64,000 bases of DNA from the NCBI RefSeq assembly GCF_000764205.1, contig NZ_JQDZ01000009.1:113909-177908 (forward strand). Direction: 5' to 3'. The position numbers and the translations under genes were made by a program. This DNA comes from Thalassotalea sp. ND16A (GTDB lineage: Bacteria > Pseudomonadota > Gammaproteobacteria > Enterobacterales > Alteromonadaceae). The notes under the pieces are model-generated. The model did not search any database, was not told the origin of the DNA, and saw only the letters and a list, made by a program, of their open reading frames with translations. Shown here one piece after another: positions 46,589 to 59,339 of this stretch (its first letter is position 1; the number at the start of each line of letters is the position of its first letter).

Positions 46589-48463
46589 GTGAGCAACAAC
46601 GAACAAATAAAAGCATCTTGGAAACGCTGTGAACTTTTTGGCTTAGAGCAATCAAATCAACCTGAATTACAACGGTTAGGCGTGGGTGATCAAAACTCTC
46701 TAAACGAAGAATACTACAATTTGATCCAAACAACGGGCACTGAAGTGCTGCCTTATTACGAAAATATTCTTTCGAATACCCAGTGTTTGATCTTGCTTAC
46801 CGATAACCAGGGACAGGCATTAAACAGCTGGGGAGATAAACGTTTTCTGGCTCCTCCTCAAAGAGCACTGTTTAAAAAAGGCATTGATTGGAAAGAGAAG
46901 AAAAACGGTACTAACGCAATAGGCACGGCACTGGCTTGCGGAACCGCGGTACAAATTCAACGAGATGATCATTTTCTAAAAGCTAACCGCTTTATGATAG
47001 GCTCTGCCGCCCCTATTTATGATGTGAATCGCACCTTACTCGGGGTGCTAGATATTTCTACCGATTCTTATTTACCGCAATCACATACCCTTGGCATGGT
47101 AAAATTGATGTCGCAAAGTATTGAAAACCGATTAATCATTAGTACTTTCAGTGAGGATAATTTCTTATTTACTTTTAATACAAACTTCGACAATTTAGAT
47201 AGCCAATGGTCTGGTTTAATCGTATTTAATGAAGGCGGAACCATCATTTCAGCTAACCGCCGCGCTGAAATACTCCTTTGTTACGATCTTGCCTTAGCAA
47301 ACATTGCAGATATCTTCGATATCAGTTTAGAACAATTTAAAAATCAACCATCTAACCTGCCTTTTTCTTTTAAAGCTATGGGCAAATACCAGATGCATGG
47401 TTTTACCAAGGCGCCAATTAAAAAAGCAATACAAGCAGTAGACTATCGCGAAAGACTTAAATCAAAACCAGATCCTGACATTATTCCTTTATCTCAATTT
47501 GGTTTCGGTGATGAAAAGGTATCTCGCTGTATTGAACAAGCTGAACGAATTATTAATAAAGACATCCCAATTTTAATACATGGCGAAACAGGCGTCGGGA
47601 AAGAAGTTTTTGTCAAAGCTTTACATCAGAGCAGCCAACGGCATAAACATCCTCTTGTTGCGGTTAATTGTGCAGCAATCCCTAGCGATCTGGTTGAGTC
47701 AGAACTTTTTGGTTATGAAAAAGGGGCTTTTACCGGGGCATCAACGAAGGGTGCTATAGGCTTTATTCGCAAAGCACATAAAGGCACTCTGTTTCTCGAT
47801 GAAATTGGTGAAATGCCACTCAAGGTACAAAGTCGATTGTTACGAGTTCTACAAGAAAGAAAAGTAACCCCTTTAGGCTCAACTGAAAACTACCACGTAG
47901 ATATAAAACTTATCTCGGCGACTAACCGGAGTTTGAGAGAAGATGTAGAAAGCGGGACATTTCGCCAAGATCTCTATTACCGGGTCAGTGGCTTAAACTT
48001 AGAGTTACCCTCATTACGAGAACGGACGGATAGAAAACAACTTTTCCATCAGATAAATGATATGTACAGTAATGCCGCTAATAGCCAAAAACTGTCCACA
48101 GAAATTATTAAATTATTTTCTCAACACCCATGGCCTGGTAATATCCGACAATTAGTTAGTGTGATCCAAATTGCACAGGCTATGTCTGATGGAAACGTCA
48201 TCGAAACAAAACATTTGCCCGATGATTTTTTTGAAGATATCAAGCAAACTAATAGTTATCAAAAGACCGAAGATAATATTCACCATGGACAAGCTGATGT
48301 AACGTCTGAGCCGATAGCAACTCGTGATGATAGCGTAGACAATCAAACCGAACTCATTAATACCTTTCATCAAAATAAAGGCAACATATCAAAAACGGCG
48401 AAAGCTTTAAATATTAGCCGCAACACTCTATATAAACGACTAAAAGAATTTGGCGTTCGTTAA
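46589..48463 (+). CDS. AcoR-like sigma-54-dependent activator of the glycerol locus
   Basis: 624 aa from GTG 46589 (GAGGAAAA upstream). GAF-type sensor (~65-180), PAS-like segment (~205-255), AAA+ domain (~300-530) with Walker A GETGVGKE (~331), the sigma-54 contact loop GAFTGA (~380) and LFLDEIGEM, and a Fis-type HTH at the end (NISKTAKALNISRNTLYKRL). This is the AcoR/DhaR layout; DhaR relatives respond to glycerol or dihydroxyacetone. It is divergent from the glpS operon, which has a sigma-54 promoter, and overlaps the orphan ATPase gene tail-to-tail by 24 bp. Confidence 0.88.
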   Translation: MSNNEQIKASWKRCELFGLEQSNQPELQRLGVGDQNSLNEEYYNLIQTTGTEVLPYYENILSNTQCLILLTDNQGQALNSWGDKRFLAPPQRALFKKGIDWKEKKNGTNAIGTALACGTAVQIQRDDHFLKANRFMIGSAAPIYDVNRTLLGVLDISTDSYLPQSHTLGMVKLMSQSIENRLIISTFSEDNFLFTFNTNFDNLDSQWSGLIVFNEGGTIISANRRAEILLCYDLALANIADIFDISLEQFKNQPSNLPFSFKAMGKYQMHGFTKAPIKKAIQAVDYRERLKSKPDPDIIPLSQFGFGDEKVSRCIEQAERIINKDIPILIHGETGVGKEVFVKALHQSSQRHKHPLVAVNCAAIPSDLVESELFGYEKGAFTGASTKGAIGFIRKAHKGTLFLDEIGEMPLKVQSRLLRVLQERKVTPLGSTENYHVDIKLISATNRSLREDVESGTFRQDLYYRVSGLNLELPSLRERTDRKQLFHQINDMYSNAANSQKLSTEIIKLFSQHPWPGNIRQLVSVIQIAQAMSDGNVIETKHLPDDFFEDIKQTNSYQKTEDNIHHGQADVTSEPIATRDDSVDNQTELINTFHQNKGNISKTAKALNISRNTLYKRLKEFGVR

Positions 48464-49588
48464 GTCAAACTCACTGTATTGATAAGATTTACTCTCTTGA
48501 AACGGTAAAGAGGGCGCTTGAATCAAATTGTCATCCATGTCAAAAATAAAAAATTTATGAACCGGGATGTAAACTTTTATTGGTGTATCGGTATTATATT
48601 CGTGTACTCCAGCAAGGTGCATCACTAAATTAAAATGATTATTAGATACTCTGATGATGGTTTCAGAACCACTAATTTCAGCCAAATCAACTCGCATAGA
48701 CATTTCGATATCATCGTCATTCGTTGGTACAAATTTCAGGTGACTCGGCCGAATACCAAAACGATAATTTCCACCCGGTAAAGCATCAATTTGTCGATTT
48801 AATGGAAACCGTAAAACATCTGCAAATATAACTTCGTTGTCTGCAATGCAAGCGTCTATGATGTTAATTTCTGGATCGCTACAAAATTTCGCGGCATTAA
48901 CATTACAAGGCCGGTTATAAACATCTGCAGCTAAGCCCATTTGAATAACCTGACCTTCGTGCATTAATATTGTTGTACCTCCTAACGCCATCGCAACTTT
49001 AGGGTTAGTGGTTGCGTATATGGCAATGGTATTTCGAGTAGCTAACAAATTTCTTATTTCGCTGCGTAATTCTTCCCGCAGTTTATAGTCAAGATTTACT
49101 AAAGGTTCATCCAATAAAATTATGCTCGCGTCTTTTACTAAGGCACGTGCCATCGCGGTTCGTTGTTGTTGACCACCTGACAGTTTTTGCGGATAGCGGT
49201 CTAGGCAAGATTCAATGTGCAATAATTTGGCAACAGAATTAACTTTGCTTGCAATTTCTTCTTTTTTAAGTCCTGCAACTCGCAAAGGAGAAGCAATATT
49301 GTCTCTGACCGTTAAATGAGGATAATTAATGAATTGATGGTGAACCATAGAGACATTACGTTGCTGCACTGGCACATTCGCCGCATCGACACCATTTATT
49401 AAAATACGACCTTTAGAAGGAGTTTCTAGTCCTGCAATTAACCGCATCAAAGTCGATTTACCGGCTTTTTTAGCTCCTTTCTTGCCTAAAATTACGTTGA
49501 AGGAACCGGGTTTCAATGTAATATTTACATTACGGATACGCGTTTCACCGTCCATCTCGTGCCATAGGTTTTCCAAAACTATCGACAT
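48440..49588 (-). CDS. orphan GlpS-like ABC ATPase
   Basis: 382 aa, closely related to GlpS along its length including the regulatory domain (shared DLAEISGSET, FINYPxLTVRxNIASPLR). Walker A is expanded (GKKGAKKAGKST versus GRTLAGKTS, three extra residues, Lys-rich). LSGGQQQR and LLDEPLVNLD are intact; the switch His is absent (YATTNP) as in GlpS. No permease accompanies it. The last ~8 codons are antisense to the sigma-54 activator's end, giving a tail that GlpS lacks. A perfect FNR box lies 88 bp upstream. Could replace GlpS as GlpT's partner. Confidence 0.8.
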   Translation of the reverse strand: MSIVLENLWHEMDGETRIRNVNITLKPGSFNVILGKKGAKKAGKSTLMRLIAGLETPSKGRILINGVDAANVPVQQRNVSMVHHQFINYPHLTVRDNIASPLRVAGLKKEEIASKVNSVAKLLHIESCLDRYPQKLSGGQQQRTAMARALVKDASIILLDEPLVNLDYKLREELRSEIRNLLATRNTIAIYATTNPKVAMALGGTTILMHEGQVIQMGLAADVYNRPCNVNAAKFCSDPEINIIDACIADNEVIFADVLRFPLNRQIDALPGGNYRFGIRPSHLKFVPTNDDDIEMSMRVDLAEISGSETIIRVSNNHFNLVMHLAGVHEYNTDTPIKVYIPVHKFFIFDMDDNLIQAPSLPFQESKSYQYSEFDLTNAKFF

Positions 49589-49675
49589 TGGGCTACTCTA
49601 TTATTTTCTATTATTTATTAACATGAACATACTATGATAATTGCCCTGAACTGTCAGCGCATATATTCATGGTAC

Positions 49676-49689
49676 TTGATCATAATCAA
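49676..49689 (-). promoter_or_regulatory. FNR-type binding site upstream of the orphan GlpS-like gene
   Basis: TTGATCATAATCAA matches TTGAT-N4-ATCAA exactly and lies 88 bp before the start codon at 49588. No clear -10 element could be fixed, so activation versus repression is open. Confidence 0.6.
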
Positions 49690-49813
49690 ATTATCACCCT
49701 TTTACTCAGCCAACGGAGCTTCCTATAGAGAAATCATAAAAGTTTGTTTTTATATCATCATTACGTAAACGTATATTGTCAGTTTGAAACCGATTAATCT
49801 TTGCCATAAATAT

Positions 49814-49847
49814 TAAAAAAGGCTGTTAATTTAACATTAAAAGCCTC
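49814..49847 (-). terminator. terminator downstream of tpiA
   Basis: On the minus strand GAGGCTTTTAATG...AGCC pairs AGGCT with AGCCT and runs into six Ts. It separates the glycolytic cassette from the orphan ATPase gene. Confidence 0.65.
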
Positions 49848-49876
49848 AATCAATTCGAACTGTAAAGTTAACCTTA

Positions 49877-50141
49877 TATACCCGTCACCATTCAAGATGC
49901 AGGTTTCAGAGCGCTTGAGCGATTCCAATCCAAGGCGCATCTATACAGTAATGGTTATTCCCTTACAAATAGATGCAACGAAGAAGTGGGATTGCTCAAA
50001 CGCTTCTTCGATGGGTTTAAAAGTGATTTATGCAGCGCTATGAATTTTAACAATGGAATAACCATTCTCTAAATTTAATACCTTGCCTAAATCACTTTTA
50101 ATTCCCACTGAAATCCTGCACTTTGAATGGCGACGGGTATA
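49877..50141. repeat. 265-bp MITE-like element with ~34-bp terminal inverted repeats
   Basis: The left end TATACCCGTCACCATTCAAG... (49877-49909) is mirrored by the right end ...GGCGACGGGTATA (50108-50141) with about four mismatches. Internal arms also pair (AATGGTTATTCC with GGAATAACCATT), so the whole element can fold. It has no ORF. It sits in the 564-bp space between tpiA and the orphan ATPase, just upstream of the tpiA terminator. Confidence 0.75.
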
Positions 50142-50152
50142 TGCACATACGG

Positions 50153-52266
<2,114 letters not shown>

Positions 52267-52306
52267 TCACCAGCCAGAAATTAACCTTGCTGACCCGCAT
52301 TTGTGA

Positions 52307-53752
52307 TTAACCTTTTACTCGCACTATGTTCATTGCATTAGTGCCACCATGCACATTACAAAAATCGCCTTTAGAAATGATGACCCAATCGCCTTCGACA
52401 ACTTCACCTCGACCCACTAATTCATTCACCACACTTTGGTTAACTTGCTCAAAAGAGATAGTGTCGAAGTCATAAGTCACTGGCACAACACCTCGATAAA
52501 GAGCGACTCGATTTTCCGTTTTTTGTTGGTGAGTAAAAGCAAACACTGGAATACGTGAACTAATACGTGACATCAATAATGGGGTATTTCCGGTCTCAGT
52601 TAAGCTAATAATAGCTTTTACGCCGGATAAGTGATTGGCAGTGTACATAGTTGCCATTGCTACGGATTCGTCGGCGGCAGTAAAATTTTCGTGTAAGCGA
52701 TGTTCAGAGACATGAGATTGAGGGTGACATTCTGCCCCCATAATAATCCTGTCCATCGCCTCAACGGCTTCGACCGGAAAACCACCCGCAGCAGTTTCAC
52801 CGGATAACATCACCGCGTCGGTGCCATCCAATACGGCATTCGCTACATCAAACACTTCAGCTCGTGTTGGTAACGGGCTTTCTATCATCGATTCCATCAT
52901 TTGTGTTGCGGTAATAACTACTTTTTGCAAAGCACGGGAGCGTTTGATCAAATGCTTTTGTACCGCAATAAGCTTTGCATCACCGATTTCGACACCTAAA
53001 TCACCGCGAGCCACCATAACCACATCAGAGGCGACAATAATGCTATCGAGTAAATCGTTATCCGCCACCGCTTCAGCACGTTCAATTTTAGATACTATGT
53101 CAACTCGACCGCCATTACTTGCTTTATGGTAAGCCGCTCGTGCTTGATGTAAATCGTCTGGGCAACGAACAAAAGATACCGCCAAATAATCAACGTTAAT
53201 TTGCGCTGCCAATTCGATATCATTAAAATCTTTTTCGGTTAAAGCACCTGCAGAAAGGCCTCCGCCTTCACGATTTATGCCTTTGTTGTTTGACAACTTA
53301 CCTGCCACAACGACGCTGGTTTCGATACAACTGCCGTTAATTGCTTCCACTTGCAGTACGACTCGCCCATCGTCTAATAATAAACGATCTCCCAGCACGA
53401 CTTCCTCAGGCAAACTGGTGTAGTCCAACCCTACTTGATATTGATTACCGGCCGTTTTATCTAGGGATGCATCAAGATTAAAACGGTCACCCAGGTTAAG
53501 CGTTATCGGTCCAAGCTTAAATTGTGCAATGCGGATTTTTGGACCTTGTAAATCTCCTAAAATGGCGACGGTTCGGCCATTTTTATGCGCAAATTCACGC
53601 ACCAAATCGGCACGTAGTTGATGATCTTCTGCTTTACCATGAGAAAAGTTTAAACGAACGACATTAACACCCGCTAGGATCAATCGTTCAAGCACCACGG
53701 GATCGTCTGTTGCAGGACCAAGAGTTGCAACTATTTTGGTACGTCTGATCAT
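52307..53752 (-). CDS. pykA: pyruvate kinase, type II (PykA-like)
   Basis: 481 aa (E. coli PykA 480). Makes pyruvate and ATP from [18 protein letters not shown] start, substrate-site [15 protein letters not shown], active-site KIERAEAV and [13 protein letters not shown], and ATQMMESMI are intact. The start overlaps the gap stop by 4 bp (ATGA). Closer to PykA than PykF in its opening segment and glycine-rich [13 protein letters not shown]. Confidence 0.94.
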   Translation of the reverse strand: MIRRTKIVATLGPATDDPVVLERLILAGVNVVRLNFSHGKAEDHQLRADLVREFAHKNGRTVAILGDLQGPKIRIAQFKLGPITLNLGDRFNLDASLDKTAGNQYQVGLDYTSLPEEVVLGDRLLLDDGRVVLQVEAINGSCIETSVVVAGKLSNNKGINREGGGLSAGALTEKDFNDIELAAQINVDYLAVSFVRCPDDLHQARAAYHKASNGGRVDIVSKIERAEAVADNDLLDSIIVASDVVMVARGDLGVEIGDAKLIAVQKHLIKRSRALQKVVITATQMMESMIESPLPTRAEVFDVANAVLDGTDAVMLSGETAAGGFPVEAVEAMDRIIMGAECHPQSHVSEHRLHENFTAADESVAMATMYTANHLSGVKAIISLTETGNTPLLMSRISSRIPVFAFTHQQKTENRVALYRGVVPVTYDFDTISFEQVNQSVVNELVGRGEVVEGDWVIISKGDFCNVHGGTNAMNIVRVKG

Positions 53753-54792
53753 GCGGCATCTCCTGTTAAATTTTTAGTATCAATACGACACGCGGCCATC
53801 AAGGCCAGCGTATTATCGAGCATACGATTAGAGAAGCCCCATTCATTGTCATACCAAGCCATTACTTTGATTAAGCGACCGTTAACACGTGTTTGTGTCG
53901 CATCAAAGTTTGACGACTCTGCAATATGGTTAAAATCAACCGAAACCAGTGGTTCTTCGTTATACGCTAGTACGCCTAACATGGGTCCTTGCGCTGCAGC
54001 TTTGATACTATTATTGATTTCTTCAAGAGTGGTATCGCGACTCGCTATAAAAGTGAAATCGACCAAGGATACGTTTACCGTTGGCACACGTACTGCCATG
54101 CCATCGAGTTTACCGTCTAATTCAGGCAACACTAAGCCAACCGCTTGCGCTGCGCCAGTTTTGGTTGGGATCATCGATTGAGTTGCTGAACGTGCTCGAT
54201 AAATATCACTATGATAAACATCGTTTAAATTTTGATCATTGGTGTAGGCATGCACCGTTGTCATCGAACCTTGCTCAATACCTATCGCATCATTTAGTAC
54301 TTTGGCAACGGGAGCCAGACAATTGGTAGTACACGATGCATTTGAAATGATCTGACTTTCAGCCGTTAAAACATCGTCGTTTACGCCATAAACAACCGTA
54401 GCATCGGCATCATTAGCCGGGGCTGAGATAATCACTTTTGTCGCCCCGGCTTCAATATGTCCCATGGCTTTATCGCGACTGGTAAAAAAACCAGTACACT
54501 CATAAACCACATCAATGTTCATTTTTTGCCAAGGCAATTGACGCGGATCGCGCTCGGAAAGCGTGACGATTTCGTCGCCATTAATAATAATATTCTCACC
54601 TTTAACTGCTACTGAGCCAGGAAAACGACCATGTACTGAATCATACTTGGTAAGATGGGCATTAAAGGCCGTATCGCCTAGATCATTAATCGCCACGATT
54701 TCAATATCGTTACGATAATTAGATTCATACAGTGCTCGTAAAATGTTACGGCCAATGCGACCATAACCGTTTATTGCTACTCGAATTGTCAT
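53749..54792 (-). CDS. gap: glyceraldehyde-3-phosphate dehydrogenase, type I
   Basis: 347 aa. NAD-binding [10 protein letters not shown] (8-17), Asp in INDLGD suggesting NAD preference, catalytic Cys in [12 protein letters not shown] (~155) and [14 protein letters not shown] are intact. Erythrose-4-phosphate dehydrogenase is a paralogue; the substrate motif and company of pyk, eno and tpiA favour GAPDH. It is 92 bp after glpD, 4 bp overlapping pyk. pgk, the usual neighbour, is absent. Confidence 0.93.
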   Translation of the reverse strand: MTIRVAINGYGRIGRNILRALYESNYRNDIEIVAINDLGDTAFNAHLTKYDSVHGRFPGSVAVKGENIIINGDEIVTLSERDPRQLPWQKMNIDVVYECTGFFTSRDKAMGHIEAGATKVIISAPANDADATVVYGVNDDVLTAESQIISNASCTTNCLAPVAKVLNDAIGIEQGSMTTVHAYTNDQNLNDVYHSDIYRARSATQSMIPTKTGAAQAVGLVLPELDGKLDGMAVRVPTVNVSLVDFTFIASRDTTLEEINNSIKAAAQGPMLGVLAYNEEPLVSVDFNHIAESSNFDATQTRVNGRLIKVMAWYDNEWGFSNRMLDNTLALMAACRIDTKNLTGDAA

Positions 54793-54884
54793 AAATTTTC
54801 TCTGTTTGTTGTTTAAAGACTAGCGTTAGACCGTATGAAACGAGCCAACGCTATTGCTTTACTTGGGCAGCTATGATGGATAAG

Positions 54885-56423
54885 CTAGGCCTGTTTTAGT
54901 TGTAATTTATCCGATAAATCTACGGTGCTGTTGTCGGTATAACTTGCAATAAAATTCGCCAAAGCAATTTTTTCTACTTGGGTTAACTGCAAGCTTAGTT
55001 TGCTGCGACGCCAGATTATGTCTTCCATATCAAGCGCCCATTCGTGTTCGATTAAATACTCAACTTCTCGTTGATAAAGACCCGCGCCAAAATGTTGGCC
55101 CATTTCATCAAGCGAGTTAAGACCAGCACAAATTTCGTGACTTAACATGCCATAGGAGCGTACATAACGATTGATTATTTTAGGTGGTAACCAGTTGTAT
55201 TGACGTTGCAGGCTAGTTTGTAAATTGTGTTGATTGTCAAAATCGCCACCTGGCAACGCGGCATCAGCTGTCCAACTTGCCCCAGCGTCAGGAAAATGTT
55301 CAATAATGCCGTTTACTGCTGCTTCAGCAAGTTTACGATAGGTAGTGATCTTGCCACCGAATACTGACAATAAAGGCGCTTTTCCTTGGGGGGAATCCAC
55401 TTCAAAGGTATAATCGCGAGTGACTGCTTCCGGCGAGTCTGATTCGTCATCAAGTAACGGACGTACTCCAGAATAAGTTGCAACAATATCTTTGGTCGAT
55501 ATTTGATGCTTAAAGTGCCCGTTGACTACAGAAATTAAATAGTCAGTTTCTTCTTTTGATATACATGCCGTGGCCGGATCGCCTATATGCTCTACATCAG
55601 TAGTACCGATCAGAGAAAAGTCATCTTCATAAGGAATAACAAAGACAATACGGTTATCTTCATTCTGTAAAATATATGCCTGCGACTCAGTATGAATACG
55701 CGGTACTATGATGTGACTACCTTTAATCAAACGAATTTGTTTAGGTGAACGAGTTTTCAATGCGTCATCAAAAAAGCTGGTCACCCATGGACCTGCAGCA
55801 TTTACTAAGGCTTTAGTTTTAACAACCTGTTGTTGACCAGTTAAATTATCGTGTAAGGTTACTTCCCAAATATCACCCACTCTCTTAGCGTTAGAACAAC
55901 GGGTGCGTGTCATAATACGTGCGCCTTTATCTCTCGCGGCTATGGCATTTAGCACCACCAAACGAGCATCATCAACCGAGGCATCAGAATATTCGAACCC
56001 CTTAGTTATTTCATCAACGACAGGACTGTTTTTACCAAATTTAATGCCATGCGAACCTTTTAATGTTACGCGTTTAGCTAAGTGATCATACATAAATAGA
56101 CCTATTCTGATCATCCATGACGGGCGTAAATGTCGGCGATGAGGTAATCGAAAACGTAATGGTCTTATAATATGAGGAGCATTTTTCAATAGCACTTCTC
56201 GTTCAGCAAGAGCTTCTCGCACTAAACGAAATTCATAATATTCCAAATAACGAAGACCACCATGAATGAGCTTACTGCTATTTGACGAGGTGGATGATGC
56301 TAAATCATTCATTTCGCAAAGTAAGACATTTAATCCTCTACCCGCGGCGTCGGCAGCAATACCTACACCGTTGATCCCTCCTCCAATGACCAATAGGTCA
56401 TGAATATCATTTTTTCCGTTCAT
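54885..56423 (-). CDS. glpD: aerobic glycerol-3-phosphate dehydrogenase
   Basis: 512 aa (E. coli 501). Membrane-associated flavoprotein oxidising sn-glycerol-3-phosphate to DHAP with electrons to ubiquinone. LLVIGGGINGVGIAADAAGRG (in the first 30 residues), SSTSSNSSKLIHGGLRYLE, AGPWVTSFF, GTTDVEHIGDP and SVFGGKITTYRKLAE track the E. coli enzyme almost throughout. First of the glpD-gap-pyk-eno-tpiA run; candidate GlpR half-sites lie in the 333-bp space upstream. Confidence 0.96.
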   Translation of the reverse strand: MNGKNDIHDLLVIGGGINGVGIAADAAGRGLNVLLCEMNDLASSTSSNSSKLIHGGLRYLEYYEFRLVREALAEREVLLKNAPHIIRPLRFRLPHRRHLRPSWMIRIGLFMYDHLAKRVTLKGSHGIKFGKNSPVVDEITKGFEYSDASVDDARLVVLNAIAARDKGARIMTRTRCSNAKRVGDIWEVTLHDNLTGQQQVVKTKALVNAAGPWVTSFFDDALKTRSPKQIRLIKGSHIIVPRIHTESQAYILQNEDNRIVFVIPYEDDFSLIGTTDVEHIGDPATACISKEETDYLISVVNGHFKHQISTKDIVATYSGVRPLLDDESDSPEAVTRDYTFEVDSPQGKAPLLSVFGGKITTYRKLAEAAVNGIIEHFPDAGASWTADAALPGGDFDNQHNLQTSLQRQYNWLPPKIINRYVRSYGMLSHEICAGLNSLDEMGQHFGAGLYQREVEYLIEHEWALDMEDIIWRRSKLSLQLTQVEKIALANFIASYTDNSTVDLSDKLQLKQA

Positions 56424-56533
56424 AGAATTCTCTTTTTATGTGCCAAGAAGAATTTCGACTTTAAGTCTAACTTGCTGAGCACTTACCTTTATCTAATGTT
56501 CAAATGTTGATTTTCTGTACAATACCCCTAAAT

Positions 56534-56572
56534 CGAACATATATCAACAAAAAAACGAATATAAACGAACAT
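56534..56572. promoter_or_regulatory. candidate GlpR operators upstream of glpD
   Basis: CGAACAT at 56534 and 56566 and CGAATAT at 56556 are in helical register (22 and 10 bp) and match the CGAACAT half of the E. coli GlpR operator. They lie 110-150 bp upstream of glpD. The remaining 333-bp spacer (56424-56756) is AT-rich and shows no gene. Confidence 0.5.
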
Positions 56573-56756
56573 TTGTTTTTAATTGAATACGACAATAATA
56601 ATTACAAAAAGAAATGCTGATACGGAAAAAGGCGATTAACTGATGAGTTGAGTGAAAATGTGACCAACGAAAAGAAAATTTTGAGACAGATAGTTACCCA
56701 GTGTTGCTTGGCAAAACTAGATGCATTGATGATGCAGCTGAATGAAATGGCCAGAC

Positions 56757-57515
56757 TTACACTAAATGTAAGTTTACGTTATGCTCTAATAGAATTTGTT
56801 GTATCTCTGAGGGTGGCGTAGCATCCGTGAAAAAATGGTTTGCTTGATTAATGTTACCTAATCGAACCATAGCATTGCGACCAAACTTTGTGTGATCAGC
56901 GGCTAAAAGCACTTGCCTCGAGTTTGCGATAATCGCTTGCGCTACTCTAACTTCTCGGTAATCAAAATCTAAAAGTGAGCCTTGTAAATCAATACCACTG
57001 ATACCAATAATGCCAAAATCCATGCGGAATTTTTTGATGAACTCTTCAGTCGTTTCGCCAATAACGCCACCATCTCTGTGCCTAACCTCGCCACCAGCTA
57101 TGACCACCGAAAAGTCTTCTTTGGCGCCAAGAATTGAAGCTACATTTAAGTTATTGGTTACTATCTGCAGGCCTTGATGTTCCAACAAAGCACGTGCAAT
57201 GGTTTCAGTTGTGGTGCCAATATTAATAAAAAGGGATGCACCATTAGGTATCATACGAACCAACTCCGCGGCAATCTTTTCCTTGGCTTGAAGATCCATG
57301 ATTTTTCGTGTTTGATAATCCGTGTTCACGGTACTAGACTCTATCCCGGCACCACCATGATGACGGGAAATTTTCTGGACTTTTGCTAATTGATTAAGGT
57401 CACGACGAATGGTTTGCGGCGTCACTTTAAAATGATCTACCAACTCGTCAATAGTGACAAAACCACTTTGGTGAATTTTTTCAAGAATTAATGCTTGGCG
57501 TTGCTGTTGAGTCAT
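56757..57515 (-). CDS. glpR: DeoR-family glycerol-3-phosphate regulon repressor
   Basis: 252 aa (E. coli GlpR 252). N-terminal winged HTH (FVTIDELVDHFKVTPQTIRRD, ~19-39) and a DeoR sensor domain that binds glycerol-3-phosphate (GTTTETIARALL, ~100-111; ITNN-like IVTNNLNVA; GGEVRHRDGG). Located between glpD and glpK, divergent from glpK by 233 bp, so it probably controls both sides. Confidence 0.92.
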   Translation of the reverse strand: MTQQQRQALILEKIHQSGFVTIDELVDHFKVTPQTIRRDLNQLAKVQKISRHHGGAGIESSTVNTDYQTRKIMDLQAKEKIAAELVRMIPNGASLFINIGTTTETIARALLEHQGLQIVTNNLNVASILGAKEDFSVVIAGGEVRHRDGGVIGETTEEFIKKFRMDFGIIGISGIDLQGSLLDFDYREVRVAQAIIANSRQVLLAADHTKFGRNAMVRLGNINQANHFFTDATPPSEIQQILLEHNVNLHLV

Positions 57516-57687
57516 TATATTTATACTTTACCGGTTAGAACACTCAATTTTGATACAAAGCACTTTGAATTAAAAAGAACATTGCAGCGATAACTTAGCT
57601 ATTTTGCCAGTATTTTTGACATTAGAAAACAATTTTAGCAAATATTACAATTTATGATATTGTAATTATTTCATAAAGGTTATAAAG

Positions 57688-57702
57688 TGAACATATTCGA
57701 AC
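57688..57702. promoter_or_regulatory. candidate GlpR operator upstream of glpK
   Basis: TGAACATATTCGAAC, ~45 bp before the glpK start, contains inverted GAACAT/TTCGAAC elements related to the half-sites upstream of glpD. Match is imperfect. Confidence 0.4.
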
Positions 57703-57748
57703 CTTAATGAAAACTTAATGGAAGTTTAACAAACAACCTGGATTTTGC

Positions 57749-59230
57749 ATGACTGACTATATTCTGGCTATTGATCAAGGCACAACAAGCTCTCGAGCGA
57801 TTTTATTTAATAACGAAGGTCGAAGTGTGTTTTCTGCCCAAGAAGAATTCCCCCAACTTTTTCCCAATGATGGTTGGATTGAACACGAACCGAATGATAT
57901 ATGGCAAACAGTAAAGCGTACCTGCCAAAACGTTATTGCCAAAATTGATGAAAATTGTGATGCGGTTAAAGCCATTGGCATTACTAATCAACGAGAAACC
58001 ACTCTGATATGGGATAGAAAAACTGGCGAGCCGGTATATAACGCTATTGTCTGGCAAGATCGCCGCACCAGTGAATTTTGTCAGCAATTAAAATCTGATG
58101 ATTTTGAAAACGTCATCAGTGAAAAAACAGGGTTGCTGATCGACCCCTATTTTTCAGCAACAAAAATACGTTGGATCCTTGACAATATACCCGGTGTTCG
58201 AACGCGAGCTGAAAATGGTGAATTGGCGTTTGGCACCGTTGATAGTTATCTGTTATGGAAGTTAACCGGAGGCAAAGAGCATAGAACAGATGCAACAAAT
58301 GCGTCACGTACCATGCTCTTTAACATACATACCCAAGCATGGGATGATGAACTGTTAAGCATATTCGGTATCCCTCATTCGCTGTTACCTGAGGTGATGG
58401 ACTCTTCTGATAACTTCGGCATGACTGATAAAGAAATCATGGGAAGTGAAATGCCTATTTTAGGTATTGCCGGCGATCAACAAGCAGCACTATTTGGTCA
58501 AACCTGCTTTCGTGAGGGGATGGCGAAAAGTACCTATGGTACTGGTTGTTTTATGATAGTAAATACCGGTGATAGCCCTTTAAAGTCGGAGAACAGGTTA
58601 TTATCAACCGTCGCTTATCGTCTTAACGGTAAAGTGACCTATGCATTGGAAGGTAGTATATTTATCGCCGGTGCGACCATTCAATGGTTACGAGATGGCT
58701 TAAAACTCATTGATGCTGCGGGGGAAACAGAACCTCTAGCCCAGAAAACACCCGTAGATCATGGCGTTTATTTAGTGCCTGCATTTACTGGGTTGGGGGC
58801 ACCGTATTGGGATCCCAATGCCCGTGGTGCCATCTTTGGTTTGACTCGAGATACTGGCATTAAAGAAATTGTTACCGCTGGTTTACAATCGGTTTGTTAT
58901 CAAACCAAAGATTTACAAAAAGCGATGGAAAGTGATGGTGAACGACCCATTGCATTACGTGTGGATGGCGGTATGGTGGCAAATAATTGGGTGATGCAAT
59001 TTCTTGCTGACATATTGGGGGCAACAGTAGACAGGCCCGAAGTGACCGAAACTACAGCACTGGGGGCAGCCTACCTTGCCGGACTGAAAGCAGGGATGTT
59101 TAATTCTTTGGAGGATTTAGAGTCTTTGTGGTTACGGGAAAAACGCTTTGAGCCTACATTTGATAAATCTAAACGCGATAGCTTATATGACGGATGGCAA
59201 CATGCTGTACGACGTGTTCAAAGTGACTAA
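57749..59230 (+). CDS. glpK: glycerol kinase
   Basis: 493 aa (E. coli 502). Phosphorylates glycerol at C3 with ATP, trapping it as the substrate of Glp[17 protein letters not shown] (5-20), NQRETT and WQDRRT (glycerol site), [13 protein letters not shown] (catalytic Asp) and [15 protein letters not shown] are intact. It is the only plus-strand metabolic gene of the island and the rightmost; transcription is divergent from glpR. No GlpF facilitator is present, consistent with ABC uptake. Confidence 0.96.
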   Translation: MTDYILAIDQGTTSSRAILFNNEGRSVFSAQEEFPQLFPNDGWIEHEPNDIWQTVKRTCQNVIAKIDENCDAVKAIGITNQRETTLIWDRKTGEPVYNAIVWQDRRTSEFCQQLKSDDFENVISEKTGLLIDPYFSATKIRWILDNIPGVRTRAENGELAFGTVDSYLLWKLTGGKEHRTDATNASRTMLFNIHTQAWDDELLSIFGIPHSLLPEVMDSSDNFGMTDKEIMGSEMPILGIAGDQQAALFGQTCFREGMAKSTYGTGCFMIVNTGDSPLKSENRLLSTVAYRLNGKVTYALEGSIFIAGATIQWLRDGLKLIDAAGETEPLAQKTPVDHGVYLVPAFTGLGAPYWDPNARGAIFGLTRDTGIKEIVTAGLQSVCYQTKDLQKAMESDGERPIALRVDGGMVANNWVMQFLADILGATVDRPEVTETTALGAAYLAGLKAGMFNSLEDLESLWLREKRFEPTFDKSKRDSLYDGWQHAVRRVQSD

Positions 59231-59260
59231 AAAATTACATTGATTGAGCGTTATAAACCA

Positions 59261-59292
59261 ACCTCTGGGAAGGGTAGTTATTCCCCAGAGGT
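59261..59292 (+). terminator. hairpin after glpK
   Basis: ACCTCTGGG and CCCAGAGGT pair across a ~13-nt loop, 30 bp after the glpK stop. The following CATTTCCCC is not a strong T tract, so termination is probable rather than certain. Confidence 0.55.
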
Positions 59293-59339
59293 CATTTCCC
59301 CCGATGAATATATTACTATTAACAGAAGTTTGGACTGAT

